A DNA stretch of 64,000 bases from Tamilnaduibacter salinus (GTDB lineage Bacteria > Pseudomonadota > Gammaproteobacteria > Pseudomonadales > Oleiphilaceae). The stretch spans positions 372,001 to 436,000 of the forward strand of contig NZ_QEKQ01000001.1 in NCBI RefSeq assembly GCF_003096655.1, in the 5' to 3' direction. Positions 17,473-26,023 of the stretch are shown piece after piece; positions within the stretch are counted from its first letter, which is position 1, and each line of letters starts with the position of its first letter. Made by a program: the position numbers and the translations under genes. The notes under the pieces were generated by a model, which saw only the letters and a program-made list of their open reading frames with translations, was not told the DNA's origin and made no database searches.

Positions 17473-17680
17473 ATTGATTCACCAACCCGTTTCGCTAAAC
17501 GCAAAAACTCGGATGGATGTAAGCCTCAACCGTTAGAACGGCACGTGCGTGAGCATCTGCGTGTTGCGGGTTCGATTCCCGTCATCCATCCGTCTTCACT
17601 CCCGAGTCAGCCTTCGAGCGTTTTTCTGGTCGCCTTTGCGGGCGACTCCGAAGTCGGCGACATCGGTGACAGTGATGCCC
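17473..17680 (+). repeat. tRNA-like repeat element, copy B
   Basis: Homologous to 16161-16400. The tRNA-like module spans 17510-17592: CGGATGGATG at one end pairs perfectly with CATCCATCCG at the other. A canonical T-arm CGGG-TTCGATT-CCCG is intact and a D-arm-like GTTAGAACGGC is present, but the middle cannot form a proper anticodon stem. The shared tail hairpin GTCGCC/GGCGAC is at 17629-17646, followed by CTCCGAAGTCGG. It lies just upstream of the RelE-type toxin-antitoxin genes. This copy is better preserved as a tRNA relic than copy A. Confidence 0.75.
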
Positions 17681-17754
17681 TCTCGGTCCTTGATTCCTTG
17701 TGTGCGACGTCATAATCTGAGACCTGTTAACCGGTCTTTTCAGAGGTCTTTAAA

Positions 17755-18003
17755 GTGACTCATGTTGTGTACAGTGACATTACTGCCAGCATCTCTGAAC
17801 TAAAGAAGAATCCCATGGCGACGGTCAGCGAGGGAGAGGGATTGCCCATTGCGATTCTGAACCGGAACAAGCCGGCGTTCTATTGCGTGCCGCCAGAGGT
17901 GTATGAGGCGTTGATCGAGCGGCTTGAGGACGAGGATCTGGCGGCCATTGTCGAGCAGCGTCGTGGTGGTGAAACGGTCGAAGTGAGCCTGGATGACTTA
18001 TAG
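17755..18003 (+). CDS. Phd/YefM-type antitoxin
   Basis: The 82-residue antitoxin reads YSDITASISELKKNPM, then GLPIAILNRNKPAFYCVPPE, the Phd/YefM/StbD fold that forms a DNA-binding dimer and autoregulates its operon. An acidic C-terminal tail (LERLEDEDLAAIVEQ and onward) would wrap the toxin. The 3' end overlaps the toxin start by 11 bp. The upstream region is the tail of repeat copy B. A GTGACTC-type translation start region with weak spacing is seen, so expression may depend on sequences in the repeat. Confidence 0.88.
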   Translation: MTHVVYSDITASISELKKNPMATVSEGEGLPIAILNRNKPAFYCVPPEVYEALIERLEDEDLAAIVEQRRGGETVEVSLDDL

Positions 18004-18274
18004 GCTGCTATTCGATAAACGAGCGCTCAGGGAATGGCGTAAGCTCTGCGGCAATGTTCAGCAGCAATTCAGAAAGAAGCTTTCCCAGCGTCTGGTTCAC
18101 CCTCATGTTCCCGGTGATCGCCTGTCCGGCTATGAAAATGTGTACAAAATCAAGCTGAGAAATGCGGGCTACCGCCTTGTTTACGAGGTGGATGATGATG
18201 TCGTTACCGTGACGGTGATTGTGATTGGTAAGCGCAACCGGGGAGACGTCTATCGGGCGTTGCGTCGGCGCTAG
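17993..18274 (+). CDS. RelE/ParE-family toxin
   Basis: The 93-residue RelE-fold protein (MTYRLLFDKRALREWRKL, then LSGYENVYKIKLRNAGYRLVY and VTVIVIGKRNRGDVYR) is a probable ribosome-dependent mRNA interferase. It keeps the basic residues of the RelE active site (lysine and arginine clusters at both ends). It overlaps the antitoxin gene by 11 bp, as is usual for translational coupling. The pair appears intact, in contrast to the broken hicA nearby. Confidence 0.9.
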   Translation: MTYRLLFDKRALREWRKLCGNVQQQFRKKLSQRLVHPHVPGDRLSGYENVYKIKLRNAGYRLVYEVDDDVVTVTVIVIGKRNRGDVYRALRRR

Positions 18275-18393
18275 GAGTCTGCGCGGTGGAGATCGTGCCA
18301 GGCGAGAGCGTCCCACTGCGAATCCATTTTGACGGTCATTTGAGTCGCATAGTGGTTCTATGTAGCGACAATGAGCGCTCAAAAGGGCATCGC

Positions 18394-18452
18394 AGTGGGG
18401 CGGTCGCCCTTGCGGGCGACTCCGAAGTCGGAGACATCGGCTACATTGGCGT
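18394..18452 (+). repeat. Tail of the tRNA-like repeat element, copy C
   Basis: Only the tail of the element is present: GTCGCCCTTGCGGGCGAC (18403-18420), then CTCCGAAGTCGGAG and ACATCGGCTACATTG. This matches the tail of copy A almost exactly. It comes after the RelE toxin, so each small module in this strip is bounded by a copy of the repeat. No gene is called between 18275 and 18512. An open frame there is largely translated repeat. Confidence 0.75.
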
Positions 18453-18512
18453 TGCCATCACAGACAGCTGCGAGGGGCTGGCTGGATTTGCGGGCCAGCC
18501 CATGTTTGCCTG

Positions 18513-19013
18513 TCAGCCCAGCGCTTTCAGCGCGCTGTCGTAATCCGGCTCTTCACCAATCTCCGGCACCAACTGGCTGTGCAGCACCTTGTCGTGTTCG
18601 TCCAGCACGACCACGGCGCGGGCGCACAGTCCCCGGAAGGGTCCGGAGGCCAGGTCAACGCCGTAGTCGCTGCGGAATGCCGCGTTGCGGAAGCAGGACA
18701 GGGTGATGACGTCGTTCAGGCCTTCGGCGCCGCAGAACCGGGCGGCTGCGAAGGGCAGGTCGGCGGAGACGACCAGCACAACGGTGTTGTCCAGGCCGCT
18801 GGCTTCCTCATTGAACTTACGTGTCGACGCGGCGCAGACGCCGGTGTCGATGCTCGGAATAATGTTGAGAATCTTGCGCTGGCCGGCCCAGTCGCCGAGT
18901 GATTTGTCCTCCATGTCCGGGTTGACCAGCGTGAACGCCGGTGCGCTCTCGCCGGGTTGGGGCAGGGTGCCATTCACGTCGACGGCGTTGCCGCCAAGAG
19001 TGACCGTTGCCAT
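18513..19013 (-). CDS. tpx: Thiol peroxidase
   Basis: Tpx, an atypical 2-Cys peroxiredoxin of 166 residues, reduces hydrogen peroxide and alkyl hydroperoxides using thioredoxin. The peroxidatic cysteine is Cys60 in [15 protein letters not shown] and the resolving cysteine is Cys94 in [11 protein letters not shown], both in the family positions. Full length. The start ATG at 19013 has AAGGAAGG upstream on the minus strand. A stem GGGCTGGC/GCCAGCCC (18475-18501) follows the stop but lacks a T-tract. Confidence 0.95.
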   Translation of the reverse strand: MATVTLGGNAVDVNGTLPQPGESAPAFTLVNPDMEDKSLGDWAGQRKILNIIPSIDTGVCAASTRKFNEEASGLDNTVVLVVSADLPFAAARFCGAEGLNDVITLSCFRNAAFRSDYGVDLASGPFRGLCARAVVVLDEHDKVLHSQLVPEIGEEPDYDSALKALG

Positions 19014-19269
19014 AAGTGCCTTCCTTTCCGGTTGTGTTCAGAATGAATGTCTCCAATCCATACGCTGAACCGGGTCGTTTGGACGGTCAAGCGACATTCG
19101 ACATTTCAGGGAGCGTCCGGCGGTCCATCGTCAACGCGATCACATTCCTCACCGGATGCAAACGATCACACGCGAGCACGGTCTACACTTGTACAATCCG
19201 GTTTCTGGAACGCCCCGTGGCCGTTAGCCGTGTTTCGGGGGATAGGGGTGTGTTGCTTCGGGAGGGAAG

Positions 19270-20517
19270 ATGGGTTTTTCGCAGCAGGGTGACGACCGGC
19301 TTTCGGCTGTTTACTTTATGGAGGGCAGCCAGGTCTCGCGGCAGATGCGGACGTCGGAGTTCGATGCCTTTCTGGATGGCTATGTTGGCCTGTCTGACCT
19401 TGCCGAAACCGAGGTGTATGCCGTTTATGTCCAGCTGACGGATCAGTTGGGCATTGAAGGGCTGGTGTTCTTCCGGATCTATTTTGACGAGGAAGGCCGG
19501 GCGGACGGACAGTGGAACGTGCCGCTGGACCGGCTGGCGGATGGGGGCGCCAAGGGGCCGGATCTCGGGGGCGGGCCGGTGAGATTGGTCTGTCGCAGTC
19601 ATTGTCCGGAGAAGCGCTTCGTCGAGGAACTCTGGGACCCGGACATGACGCCGGGCAGTAACCATTTTCAGGCGATCCGAAAGGCGGTCGCGGAAAACCG
19701 GTTGCGTCTGCGGCCCCGCAAGCCGGAGCCCCCCTCCGGGAGCGACATCCCTGTTCTCAACCCGCAAAGCGAGCAGGCGGCGAAGCCGCCGGTGTCGGAC
19801 AGTGCGGAGCGGGCCCGCCTGGCGCAGATGATCCGCGAATACCGGTTGCGAATCCGAACGCTCAAGAGTGTTCACCGGGATGCCATGGCGGAAATACGCC
19901 GTGAACATTCCCATGAAATCCAGAGTCTGCGCAGTGAGATGCAGGAGCTGGAGCAGCGCTTTGAGCGTCTGCGTTTGAGCAACGAGCAGCTCAAGCAACG
20001 ACTGGCCGAGCGCAATGAGCAGTACCTTGGCCTGCAGGAGCAATTGACGGAGGCGTCGCACAACAGCGCCGAATCGTCTCAGGCGAGCGACGCGGAAACC
20101 GTGCTGCTGCGTGAGCAGCTTGAGCGCAAGCAGCGTGAGCTGGAGATGCGCAACGACCAGGTGGTGCAGCTCGAGCAGGAACGGGACGCCTGGGCGCGGC
20201 AGGAACCCGCCGACGATGCTCTGATGCGTCATATTCAGGATCAGTCCCTGTTCATGGTTGCCTATCATCCGGGGGTGGGTCACATCACGCTGCCCTACGA
20301 TGACCTGAACCGTTACTTCGACAACCCCCAGGCCTACGCCGCCGAGAAATGCGGCGTCTCCGAACAGGCCTACCGCCTGTGGCTTGCCCACCACGACGAC
20401 CCCACCTGCCAGGCCGAAACCGACGACGGCCCCTGCGGCGAACCCCTCATGCGCATCGGCCAGCCGGGCGAGTTCAAGCCGGGCGTGCACGACCGGTGTC
20501 AGGCGCATCAGGCGTGA
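19270..20517 (+). CDS. Conserved hypothetical protein with central coiled coil
   Basis: The product is a 415-residue cytosolic protein without signal peptide or membrane segments. The first 130 residues form a folded domain (VYAVYVQLTDQLGIEGLVFF). Residues about 170-315 are a long charged coiled coil (MQELEQRFERLRLSNEQLKQ and similar heptads). The last 90 residues form a second domain (YHPGVGHITLPYDDLNRYF) with four cysteines (KCGVSEQ, CQAE, CGEP, RCQAH) that could bind zinc. It resembles proteins loosely labelled chromosome-partitioning in gammaproteobacteria. I cannot assign a function. It is convergent with the DUF1853 gene. Confidence 0.7.
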   Translation: MGFSQQGDDRLSAVYFMEGSQVSRQMRTSEFDAFLDGYVGLSDLAETEVYAVYVQLTDQLGIEGLVFFRIYFDEEGRADGQWNVPLDRLADGGAKGPDLGGGPVRLVCRSHCPEKRFVEELWDPDMTPGSNHFQAIRKAVAENRLRLRPRKPEPPSGSDIPVLNPQSEQAAKPPVSDSAERARLAQMIREYRLRIRTLKSVHRDAMAEIRREHSHEIQSLRSEMQELEQRFERLRLSNEQLKQRLAERNEQYLGLQEQLTEASHNSAESSQASDAETVLLREQLERKQRELEMRNDQVVQLEQERDAWARQEPADDALMRHIQDQSLFMVAYHPGVGHITLPYDDLNRYFDNPQAYAAEKCGVSEQAYRLWLAHHDDPTCQAETDDGPCGEPLMRIGQPGEFKPGVHDRCQAHQA

Positions 20518-20518
20518 C

Positions 20519-20655
20519 GGTTTTAAGGTCTGAACGTTTTAAAGTCTGAATGACCACATCTCAGACGCCTATCCGCTTTAAAACTTTCAGACTTTAAAAC
20601 CTTAAGACCTTTTCAGGTCCGCCCGAAGGGCGTTTCCGTGTCTTTCCGTGGCAAA
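20519..20655. repeat. Palindromic interspersed repeat, copy 1
   Basis: An AT-rich near-palindrome built from TTTTAAGGTCTGAA, GTTTTAAAGTCTGAA, ATCCGCTTTAAAACTTTCA and ACTTTAAAACC. It is followed by AGGGCGTTTCCGTG and CTTTCCGTGG. The same parts occur at 45380-45515. It fills the space between two convergent genes and could form a long hairpin on either RNA, so it may serve as a bidirectional terminator. It looks like a miniature non-coding repeat of the genome. Confidence 0.7.
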
Positions 20656-20662
20656 ACAGTCT

Positions 20663-21586
20663 TTACGTCGGCCGCGCATTCGGCCCCGGCCAGTGTTCGG
20701 GCACGACGAAGAATCGGTGGGTTTCCAGCCAGGTGGTGCCGTCCGGATGGGGCGTGAGTTCGGCGAATAGCCGGGGTGGGCCGCCATCGGCAATGTGGTT
20801 CAGGGCCTTTCGGGTTGCCTGGGTGTCCGGCGGGCCTTCCTGCAGCCAGGGACCCAGCCAGTGGGGCTTGTTGAGCGGAACCCAGTAGCGCACGTTCGTG
20901 TTGAGGGCCCGGCGGGCCGGGAGCCATTCGCCCCGAAGGTGACTGGGCGGGATGTTCGAGGGCGGGTTCAGCGGCATGGAGTCCGGATAGAACAGGTAGC
21001 CGGGCATGAAAATGCGCGCCTGCGGTGGTGTTGTCAGGCCCAGGTCCTCCAGGACGTCCCGTGCTTCATCCCGGGTGGCCAGATGGCTTTGCTGCTCCAG
21101 CATGTGCAGGGTTTTCCGGTCCAGCCGATCCTGCGCGTTGGGGCCATACCAGAACACCGTCCCGTCCTGATGCTGATAGCCAAGATAGAACTTGACCGCG
21201 ATCTCGTGGTGCTCGATCTCGCCGGTCTGGCGGTTCTCGACGATGAAATCCATCTCGCCGATGGTGCGCCCCCGCTGGCGTACCTGGCGATTTTGCGCAA
21301 GGATAGGCCATTGGAGCAGGTCTTCCAGCAGGGTCTGGTAGAGCCGCTCGAAATAGTGCCCGAGGCGGGGGGTGGCCGGTTGCCGCAGGCGTTCGGGGCA
21401 GGCACTCGCGGTCCGGTCCCAGTGGCGCAGCCGTTCGATGGTATCGGCGGGTAACCATTCAGATGGCTGGAACTGCCGGCCAGAGGTCATCAGTTGTGGC
21501 GCATGGCAAAGCCAGGCCAGATGGCGGACGCCATCGGTACGCAGTTCGGTGAGAGGCAGTTGGCGTGATTCAGGCATCGTTGTCAT
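20663..21586 (-). CDS. DUF1853 family protein
   Basis: The 307-residue protein matches the proteobacterial DUF1853 family. Conserved stretches are RLGHYFERLYQTLLEDL, then GEMDFIVENRQTGEIEHHEI and AVKFYLGYQ, which look like a PD-(D/E)xK nuclease-like core (E, D, E and K in the expected order). Function is unknown. An ATG at 21577 could be used instead of 21586. It diverges from nadK across about 100 bp. Confidence 0.85.
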   Translation of the reverse strand: MTTMPESRQLPLTELRTDGVRHLAWLCHAPQLMTSGRQFQPSEWLPADTIERLRHWDRTASACPERLRQPATPRLGHYFERLYQTLLEDLLQWPILAQNRQVRQRGRTIGEMDFIVENRQTGEIEHHEIAVKFYLGYQHQDGTVFWYGPNAQDRLDRKTLHMLEQQSHLATRDEARDVLEDLGLTTPPQARIFMPGYLFYPDSMPLNPPSNIPPSHLRGEWLPARRALNTNVRYWVPLNKPHWLGPWLQEGPPDTQATRKALNHIADGGPPRLFAELTPHPDGTTWLETHRFFVVPEHWPGPNARPT

Positions 21587-21685
21587 TCCGTCTTCGACTT
21601 TTCCGAACGAGGCCGGTTTTCAGTACCATACTCGCTCAAATCACCATTCGGTATCCAGCAATACCGGTCTGGCACAGGATGAGCA

Positions 21686-22570
21686 ATGGAGCAATTCAGA
21701 AACATTGGTGTGATCGGTCGCATGGGCAGCGTCCAGGTGGTGGAAACCCTGCGCCAGCTCAAGGCCTACCTGTTGGATGAAAACTATCAGGTGATCCTGG
21801 AACAGGACACGGCCACGATGTTACCCGGGCACGGCCTGCAGGTGGCGAGCAAGAAGCTGATCGGCGAGATCTGCGATCTGGTGATCGTGGTCGGCGGCGA
21901 TGGCAGCCTGCTTGGGGCCGCGCGGGATCTGGCCAAGGCCAAGATTCCGATTCTCGGCGTCAATCGGGGGCGACTGGGCTTTCTGACCGACATTGCCCCG
22001 TCGGAACTCGAAGAGCGGGTCGGGCGCGTGCTGCAGGGCGAGTACATTGAGGAAAGCCGTTTCCTTCTGGACGCCCACGCCACCCGTGACGAGCATCCGC
22101 TGGGCTTTGGCACCGCGCTGAATGATGTGGTGCTGCACCCGGGTAAGTCCACACGGATGATCGGGTTCGATCTCTACATCGATGGGCACTTTGTCTACAC
22201 CCAGCGGTCAGATGGGCTGATCGTCTCCACGCCGACCGGGTCCACGGCGTATTCGCTGTCGGCCGGTGGGCCGATCATGCACCCGAAGCTGGATGCGATC
22301 GTACTGGTGCCCATGTTTCCGCACACGCTCAGCAGCCGGCCGATCGTGGTGGATGGCAAGAGCGAGATCAAGCTCATTATCGACCGGACCCACGAGGCCT
22401 ACCCGCAGATCAGTTGCGATGGCCAGATGGACATTTCCTGCGGGCCGGGCGATGTGATCCGGATTACCAAGAAGCCGTTCAAGATCCGGCTCATTCATCC
22501 CAAGGACCACAACTTCTACGCCACCTGCCGCGAGAAGCTCGGATGGGCCAGTAACATAGCAGCGAGTTGA
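21686..22570 (+). CDS. nadK: NAD kinase
   Basis: The 294-residue enzyme phosphorylates NAD to NADP in the cytoplasm. VVGGDGSLLGAAR carries the GGDGS catalytic motif. NRGRLGFLTDI and TPTGSTAYSLSAGGP are the other NAD-kinase signatures. Full length for the family. The stop TGA at 22568-22570 is two bases before the next start, so the two genes are co-transcribed and likely coupled. Confidence 0.97.
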   Translation: MEQFRNIGVIGRMGSVQVVETLRQLKAYLLDENYQVILEQDTATMLPGHGLQVASKKLIGEICDLVIVVGGDGSLLGAARDLAKAKIPILGVNRGRLGFLTDIAPSELEERVGRVLQGEYIEESRFLLDAHATRDEHPLGFGTALNDVVLHPGKSTRMIGFDLYIDGHFVYTQRSDGLIVSTPTGSTAYSLSAGGPIMHPKLDAIVLVPMFPHTLSSRPIVVDGKSEIKLIIDRTHEAYPQISCDGQMDISCGPGDVIRITKKPFKIRLIHPKDHNFYATCREKLGWASNIAAS

Positions 22571-22572
22571 TT

Positions 22573-23565
22573 ATGACCCGAGGTTACGATGTCATCGGCG
22601 ACATCCACGGCTGCGCCAATACGCTCAGGGCCCTGCTCGAACAGATGGGGTACAAGCGGATCAATGGCGTGTATCAGCATCCCCGGCGTCAGGCTGTGTT
22701 CATCGGTGACATCATCGACCGGGGCCCGCGTATTCGCGAGGCGCTGCACCTGGTGTACGACATGGTGCAGCATGGCGCCGCGCAGATCGTCATGGGCAAC
22801 CACGAGTACAACGCGCTGGGTTACTGCACGCGTGCCCGTCCCGGCAGTGGCAAGACCTTCCTGCGCGAGCACAACGAGCGCCACAATCGCCTGATTCGCG
22901 AGACGCTGGAGCAGTTTGACGCTCATCCGCAGGAGTGGAACGAGTTTCTGGACTGGTTCTACGACATTCCGCTGTTCCTGGAAATTGAGCACTTCCGGGT
23001 GGTGCATGCCTGCTGGGACTCGCACCTGATTGAAACCTTCAAGCGGACCCGCGGCGGGAACACCATCGATGAGGATTTCCTGCACGACTCAGCGGCGCTG
23101 GATTCGTTTGCGGGCCAGGTAATGGACCGCTTGCTGCGGGGTACGGACCTGCGCCTGCCGGATGGTCTGGCGATTGAAGGGCGCGACGGCTTCCGGCGTC
23201 AGTTCTTTCGCACCAAGTTCTGGGCCGAGAATCCACAGACCTACAACGATGTGGTGTTCCAGCCCGATCCGTTGCCCGAGCACATTGCCAACCGTCGGCT
23301 GAGTGCCGAAGAGCGGGATAGGATTCTGACGTATCCCAGCACGGAACCGCCGGTTTTTGTCGGCCATTACTGGCGTGATGGCGAACCCCGGCCACTGGCA
23401 CCGAATGTCGCCTGCATCGATTACAGCGCCGTGAAGTATGGGCGACTGGTGGCCTATCGCATGGACGATGAGCGGACGCTGCGGCGCGATAAATTTGTCT
23501 GGGTGGACGTCGAACGGCCGGAGCAGCCCATGGCGTCGGTGTCCGACGACAGCCTCAGGAGATAA
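22573..23565 (+). CDS. Metallophosphoesterase (PP2A-like serine/threonine phosphatase family)
   Basis: The 330-residue calcineurin-type phosphoesterase shows YDVIGDIHGCANTL, AVFIGDIIDRGP, and MGNHEYNALGY, the metal-binding motifs (DxH, GDxxDRG, GNHE) of a dinuclear centre. It may be a protein phosphatase or a nucleotide/symmetrical dinucleotide hydrolase; sequence alone does not decide. The ATG at 22573 is preferred over the TTG at 22567, which lies inside the nadK stop. It is followed after three bases by glpG. Confidence 0.88.
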   Translation: MTRGYDVIGDIHGCANTLRALLEQMGYKRINGVYQHPRRQAVFIGDIIDRGPRIREALHLVYDMVQHGAAQIVMGNHEYNALGYCTRARPGSGKTFLREHNERHNRLIRETLEQFDAHPQEWNEFLDWFYDIPLFLEIEHFRVVHACWDSHLIETFKRTRGGNTIDEDFLHDSAALDSFAGQVMDRLLRGTDLRLPDGLAIEGRDGFRRQFFRTKFWAENPQTYNDVVFQPDPLPEHIANRRLSAEERDRILTYPSTEPPVFVGHYWRDGEPRPLAPNVACIDYSAVKYGRLVAYRMDDERTLRRDKFVWVDVERPEQPMASVSDDSLRR

Positions 23566-23568
23566 CGC

Positions 23569-24429
23569 GTGTATCGAGTCAAACAGTTACCGGGGGATGC
23601 GGACCTGTCGACGTTCAGTGAGTGGCTGCGTCAGCAGGGCGTGACTCATCGCATTTCGAGCGAAGGTGAGGCGCAGATCCTGTGGCTGGAAGACCCGTCC
23701 CTGACCGATGAGGTGCTGGTGGCGCTGGACCAGTACATGCAGCGTCCGGACGCACGGCGCGTCATCCGCCAGAGCGTGCACTCGCCGGTGTTCGTGAACG
23801 GGCGCTGGCAACCCGCGCCCCGGCACGCCCCGCTGGTTCTCGGCGCCATCATTGTCGCCGCGATTCTGGCCTGGGTGACGGGGCTCGGCCGGCATCCGTC
23901 GTCGACCTTTTTCATGTTTGTCGACCCGGAATCGTTTCGCTGGGACACGCTGGATCAGCGCCTTGGCGCATGGAGCGCGACCCTGACCAGCGGGCAGTTC
24001 TGGCGGCTGATCACACCCGACTTTCTGCATTTCAGCTGGTCGCACATCATCTTCAATAGCGTGATGCTGTGGTTCCTCGGCAGCCAGGTGGAGTGGTTCG
24101 ACGGCAAAGCGCGGCTGATCACGCTGTTCATCGGCATCTCACTGCTCTCCAACTCGCTGCAGTATCTCGCAAGCGGGCCGCTCTTCGGGGGGTTGTCCGG
24201 TGTGGTGTACGGCATTCTCGGCTACTGCTGGCTGAGCCAACAGCGCATGCCCCGGTTCCAGTTCCCGCCGGCGCTGGTGGTGGTGGCGCTGGTCTGGATG
24301 CTGATCGGCTTTACGCCTCTGCCGGTCTGGCTGGGCATCGGGCGCATGGCCAACGAAGCCCACCTGGGCGGTTTTGTGGCCGGCATCCTGCTGGCGCTGC
24401 TGCCGCCGCCGCGTCAGACGGGGTCGTAA
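23569..24429 (+). CDS. glpG: Rhomboid intramembrane serine protease GlpG
   Basis: The 286-residue inner-membrane protease cleaves substrates within the bilayer. A cytoplasmic N-terminal domain of about 85 residues precedes six membrane helices. The catalytic serine is in GGLSGVVYG near residue 210 and the histidine in NEAHLGGFVAG near residue 265. FSWSHIIFNSVMLWFLG supplies the HxxxN oxyanion motif. GTG at 23569 is used, three bases after the previous stop. It forms an operon with nadK and the phosphoesterase. Confidence 0.94.
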   Translation: MYRVKQLPGDADLSTFSEWLRQQGVTHRISSEGEAQILWLEDPSLTDEVLVALDQYMQRPDARRVIRQSVHSPVFVNGRWQPAPRHAPLVLGAIIVAAILAWVTGLGRHPSSTFFMFVDPESFRWDTLDQRLGAWSATLTSGQFWRLITPDFLHFSWSHIIFNSVMLWFLGSQVEWFDGKARLITLFIGISLLSNSLQYLASGPLFGGLSGVVYGILGYCWLSQQRMPRFQFPPALVVVALVWMLIGFTPLPVWLGIGRMANEAHLGGFVAGILLALLPPPRQTGS

Positions 24430-24505
24430 AAGTCAGGGAGTGGTGGTCCCTCTCGTGGTCACACCATCGACACGTGTGACGACAGGATGAGTTGGGCGAG
24501 CAGAC

Positions 24506-24597
24506 AAAAAAAGGCCCCGCAAAGGCGGGGCGAAATGAGCCGTAAAGCTCCTGATGAGAGAGACCAAATGGAAACGACCGTTCTCACTTGGCACGGT
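24506..24597 (-). ncRNA. Putative Fur-regulated small RNA
   Basis: On the minus strand a -35 TTGACT (24631-24626) and a -10 TATTAT (24607-24602) are 18 bp apart and predict a start near 24597. About 90 nt downstream is a strong intrinsic terminator, GCCCCGC-CTTT-GCGGGGC followed by TTTTTTT (24531-24506). A Fur-box-like sequence overlaps the -10. The transcript has no useful ORF and contains the C/U-rich stretch GGTCTCTCTCATCAGG, which could pair with Shine-Dalgarno regions. The arrangement equals that of iron-sparing RNAs such as RyhB and PrrF; no sequence identity to either is claimed. Confidence 0.65.
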
Positions 24598-24600
24598 GAA

Positions 24601-24619
24601 AATAATAATAATTATCATT
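24601..24619. promoter_or_regulatory. Fur-box-like operator
   Basis: The 19 bp AATAATAATAATTATCATT match the consensus Fur box at 14 of 19 positions by hand alignment. They cover the -10 region of the minus-strand small-RNA promoter, so Fur-Fe binding would repress it. The next plus-strand gene starts 184 bp away. Confidence 0.55.
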
Positions 24620-24802
24620 TGCCGGAGTCAACCCTTTTCAGAAAGAAATTCCGAAAAACTGTGCGTTGGATCAAATGCGATGCCGGTGATTGGCCCGATG
24701 AACCGGTTGCCTGTGTGGCTGTGGTAAACTCCGGGGCATTCGAGAGCGGCCCGCTCCGGGCCTGCCGAGACCATTGACCTGTGATCCCGACCGGCGGAGT
24801 GC

Positions 24803-25057
24803 ATGAACTACCAGGATCTGATTGAGCGTTTGGACCCGTCCGTGTACCAGAATCTGCGAAGAGCTGTGGAGCTGGGTAAGTGGCCGGACGGTCGAACCCT
24901 GACCGAACAGCAGCGAAAAACCTGCATGGAGGCGGTCCTCTATTATGAGCGCGTGCACAACCTGCCCGAGGACCAGCGCGTGGGGTACGTGGATCGCCGC
25001 CGCCATGATGAAAAAGGGGCCGGGGATGGGGCGGACCCGATCCGAATCCTGAATTGA
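24803..25057 (+). CDS. DUF1315 (YeaC-like) small protein
   Basis: The 84-residue cytosolic protein begins MNYQDLIERLDPSVYQNLRR and continues with AVELGKWPDGRTLTEQQ and LYYERVHNLPEDQRVGYVDR, which is the DUF1315 family. No enzymatic motif is visible and the function is unknown. The gene stop lies 14 bp before the start chosen for the next gene. This pairing with a DUF2797 gene upstream of pepN is common in related gammaproteobacteria, to my knowledge. Confidence 0.88.
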   Translation: MNYQDLIERLDPSVYQNLRRAVELGKWPDGRTLTEQQRKTCMEAVLYYERVHNLPEDQRVGYVDRRRHDEKGAGDGADPIRILN

Positions 25058-25071
25058 TGACGGAGGCCCCA

Positions 25072-25953
25072 GTGAGCGATGCCGCCATCAGCCCGGTTGT
25101 GGATGTCGAGGGCCGGTTGAATAAGATGCCGGTGAGTGCGGATTCGCCGGTTCAGTACCAGCTGCTTGTGGGGGACACGCGCCTGCCGCTGAACGATCTG
25201 CTGGGCCGGGAAATTGCGGTGGATTTCACGGGCGAGATCCGGTGCATCCATTGCGACCGCAAGACGCGTAAGAGCTTTAACCAGGGCTACTGTTATCCCT
25301 GCTTCCGCCGCCTGGCGCGTTGCGACAGTTGCATCAAGAGCCCTGAGAAATGCCACTATTACCTCGGAACCTGCCGGGAGCCCGAGTGGGGCGAACAGCA
25401 TTGCATGGTGCCCCATGTGGTCTATCTGGCGAATTCTTCCGGAGTGAAAGTGGGCATTACCCGTGGCTCACAGGTGCCGACGCGCTGGATCGATCAGGGC
25501 GCGGTGGAGGCGGTGCCGATGCTCGAAGTCGCGACGCGCCGGCTGGCCGGTCTTGTTGAAGTGGTCTGTAAAGCTCATGTGGCTGACCGCACCAACTGGC
25601 GCACCATGCTCAAAGGCGATGTGCCGCCGGTGGATCTCTACGAAGAGCGTCGCCAGTTGCTGGCGGCCGTTCGTGACGAACTGGAGCAGCTGCGGGGCGA
25701 GCACGGGCACGATGCGATCCGCGAGGCGCACGACGGCAGCACCGCGCTGGCGTATCCCGTGTCCAGCTGGCCGGAGACCGTACGTCCGCTGAACCTGGAC
25801 AGGACGCCGTCCGTTCGGGGGCGCCTGGACGGCATCAAGGGGCAGTACATGATACTGGACTCCGGTGTGTTGAATATACGCAAATTTACGGCCTATCAGG
25901 TCCGGGTACGGGTGTATGATGAACCTGCCCTTACGGCGGACCTGTTTGATTGA
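25072..25953 (+). CDS. DUF2797 protein with zinc-finger-like cysteines
   Basis: The 293-residue protein has a cluster of cysteines, IRCIHCDRKTRKS, then GYCYPCFRRLARCDSC and CHYYLGTC, that should bind zinc. It is followed by VVYLANSSGVKVGITRGSQ, which resembles the GIY-YIG nuclease fold (YLAN and VGIT). GTG at 25072 is chosen because GGAGG (25062-25066) sits five bases before it. ATG 25057 gives five more residues but has no ribosome site. Function is unknown. Confidence 0.85.
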   Translation: MSDAAISPVVDVEGRLNKMPVSADSPVQYQLLVGDTRLPLNDLLGREIAVDFTGEIRCIHCDRKTRKSFNQGYCYPCFRRLARCDSCIKSPEKCHYYLGTCREPEWGEQHCMVPHVVYLANSSGVKVGITRGSQVPTRWIDQGAVEAVPMLEVATRRLAGLVEVVCKAHVADRTNWRTMLKGDVPPVDLYEERRQLLAAVRDELEQLRGEHGHDAIREAHDGSTALAYPVSSWPETVRPLNLDRTPSVRGRLDGIKGQYMILDSGVLNIRKFTAYQVRVRVYDEPALTADLFD

Positions 25954-26023
25954 ATGGGCCGGTTCGATTGAATTGGAAGGGGGTCTGGCCACCGGACCCT
26001 GACAGACGGTCTGGAGACATCCC

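Noticed and set aside
18286-18543. 85-residue frame after the RelE toxin
   Set aside because: Mostly translated copy C of the repeat; no family and it runs into tpx in the opposite orientation.
24487-24777. 96-residue open frame on the plus strand
   Set aside because: It crosses the terminator, small RNA and Fur box on the other strand, has no ribosome site and no family match.
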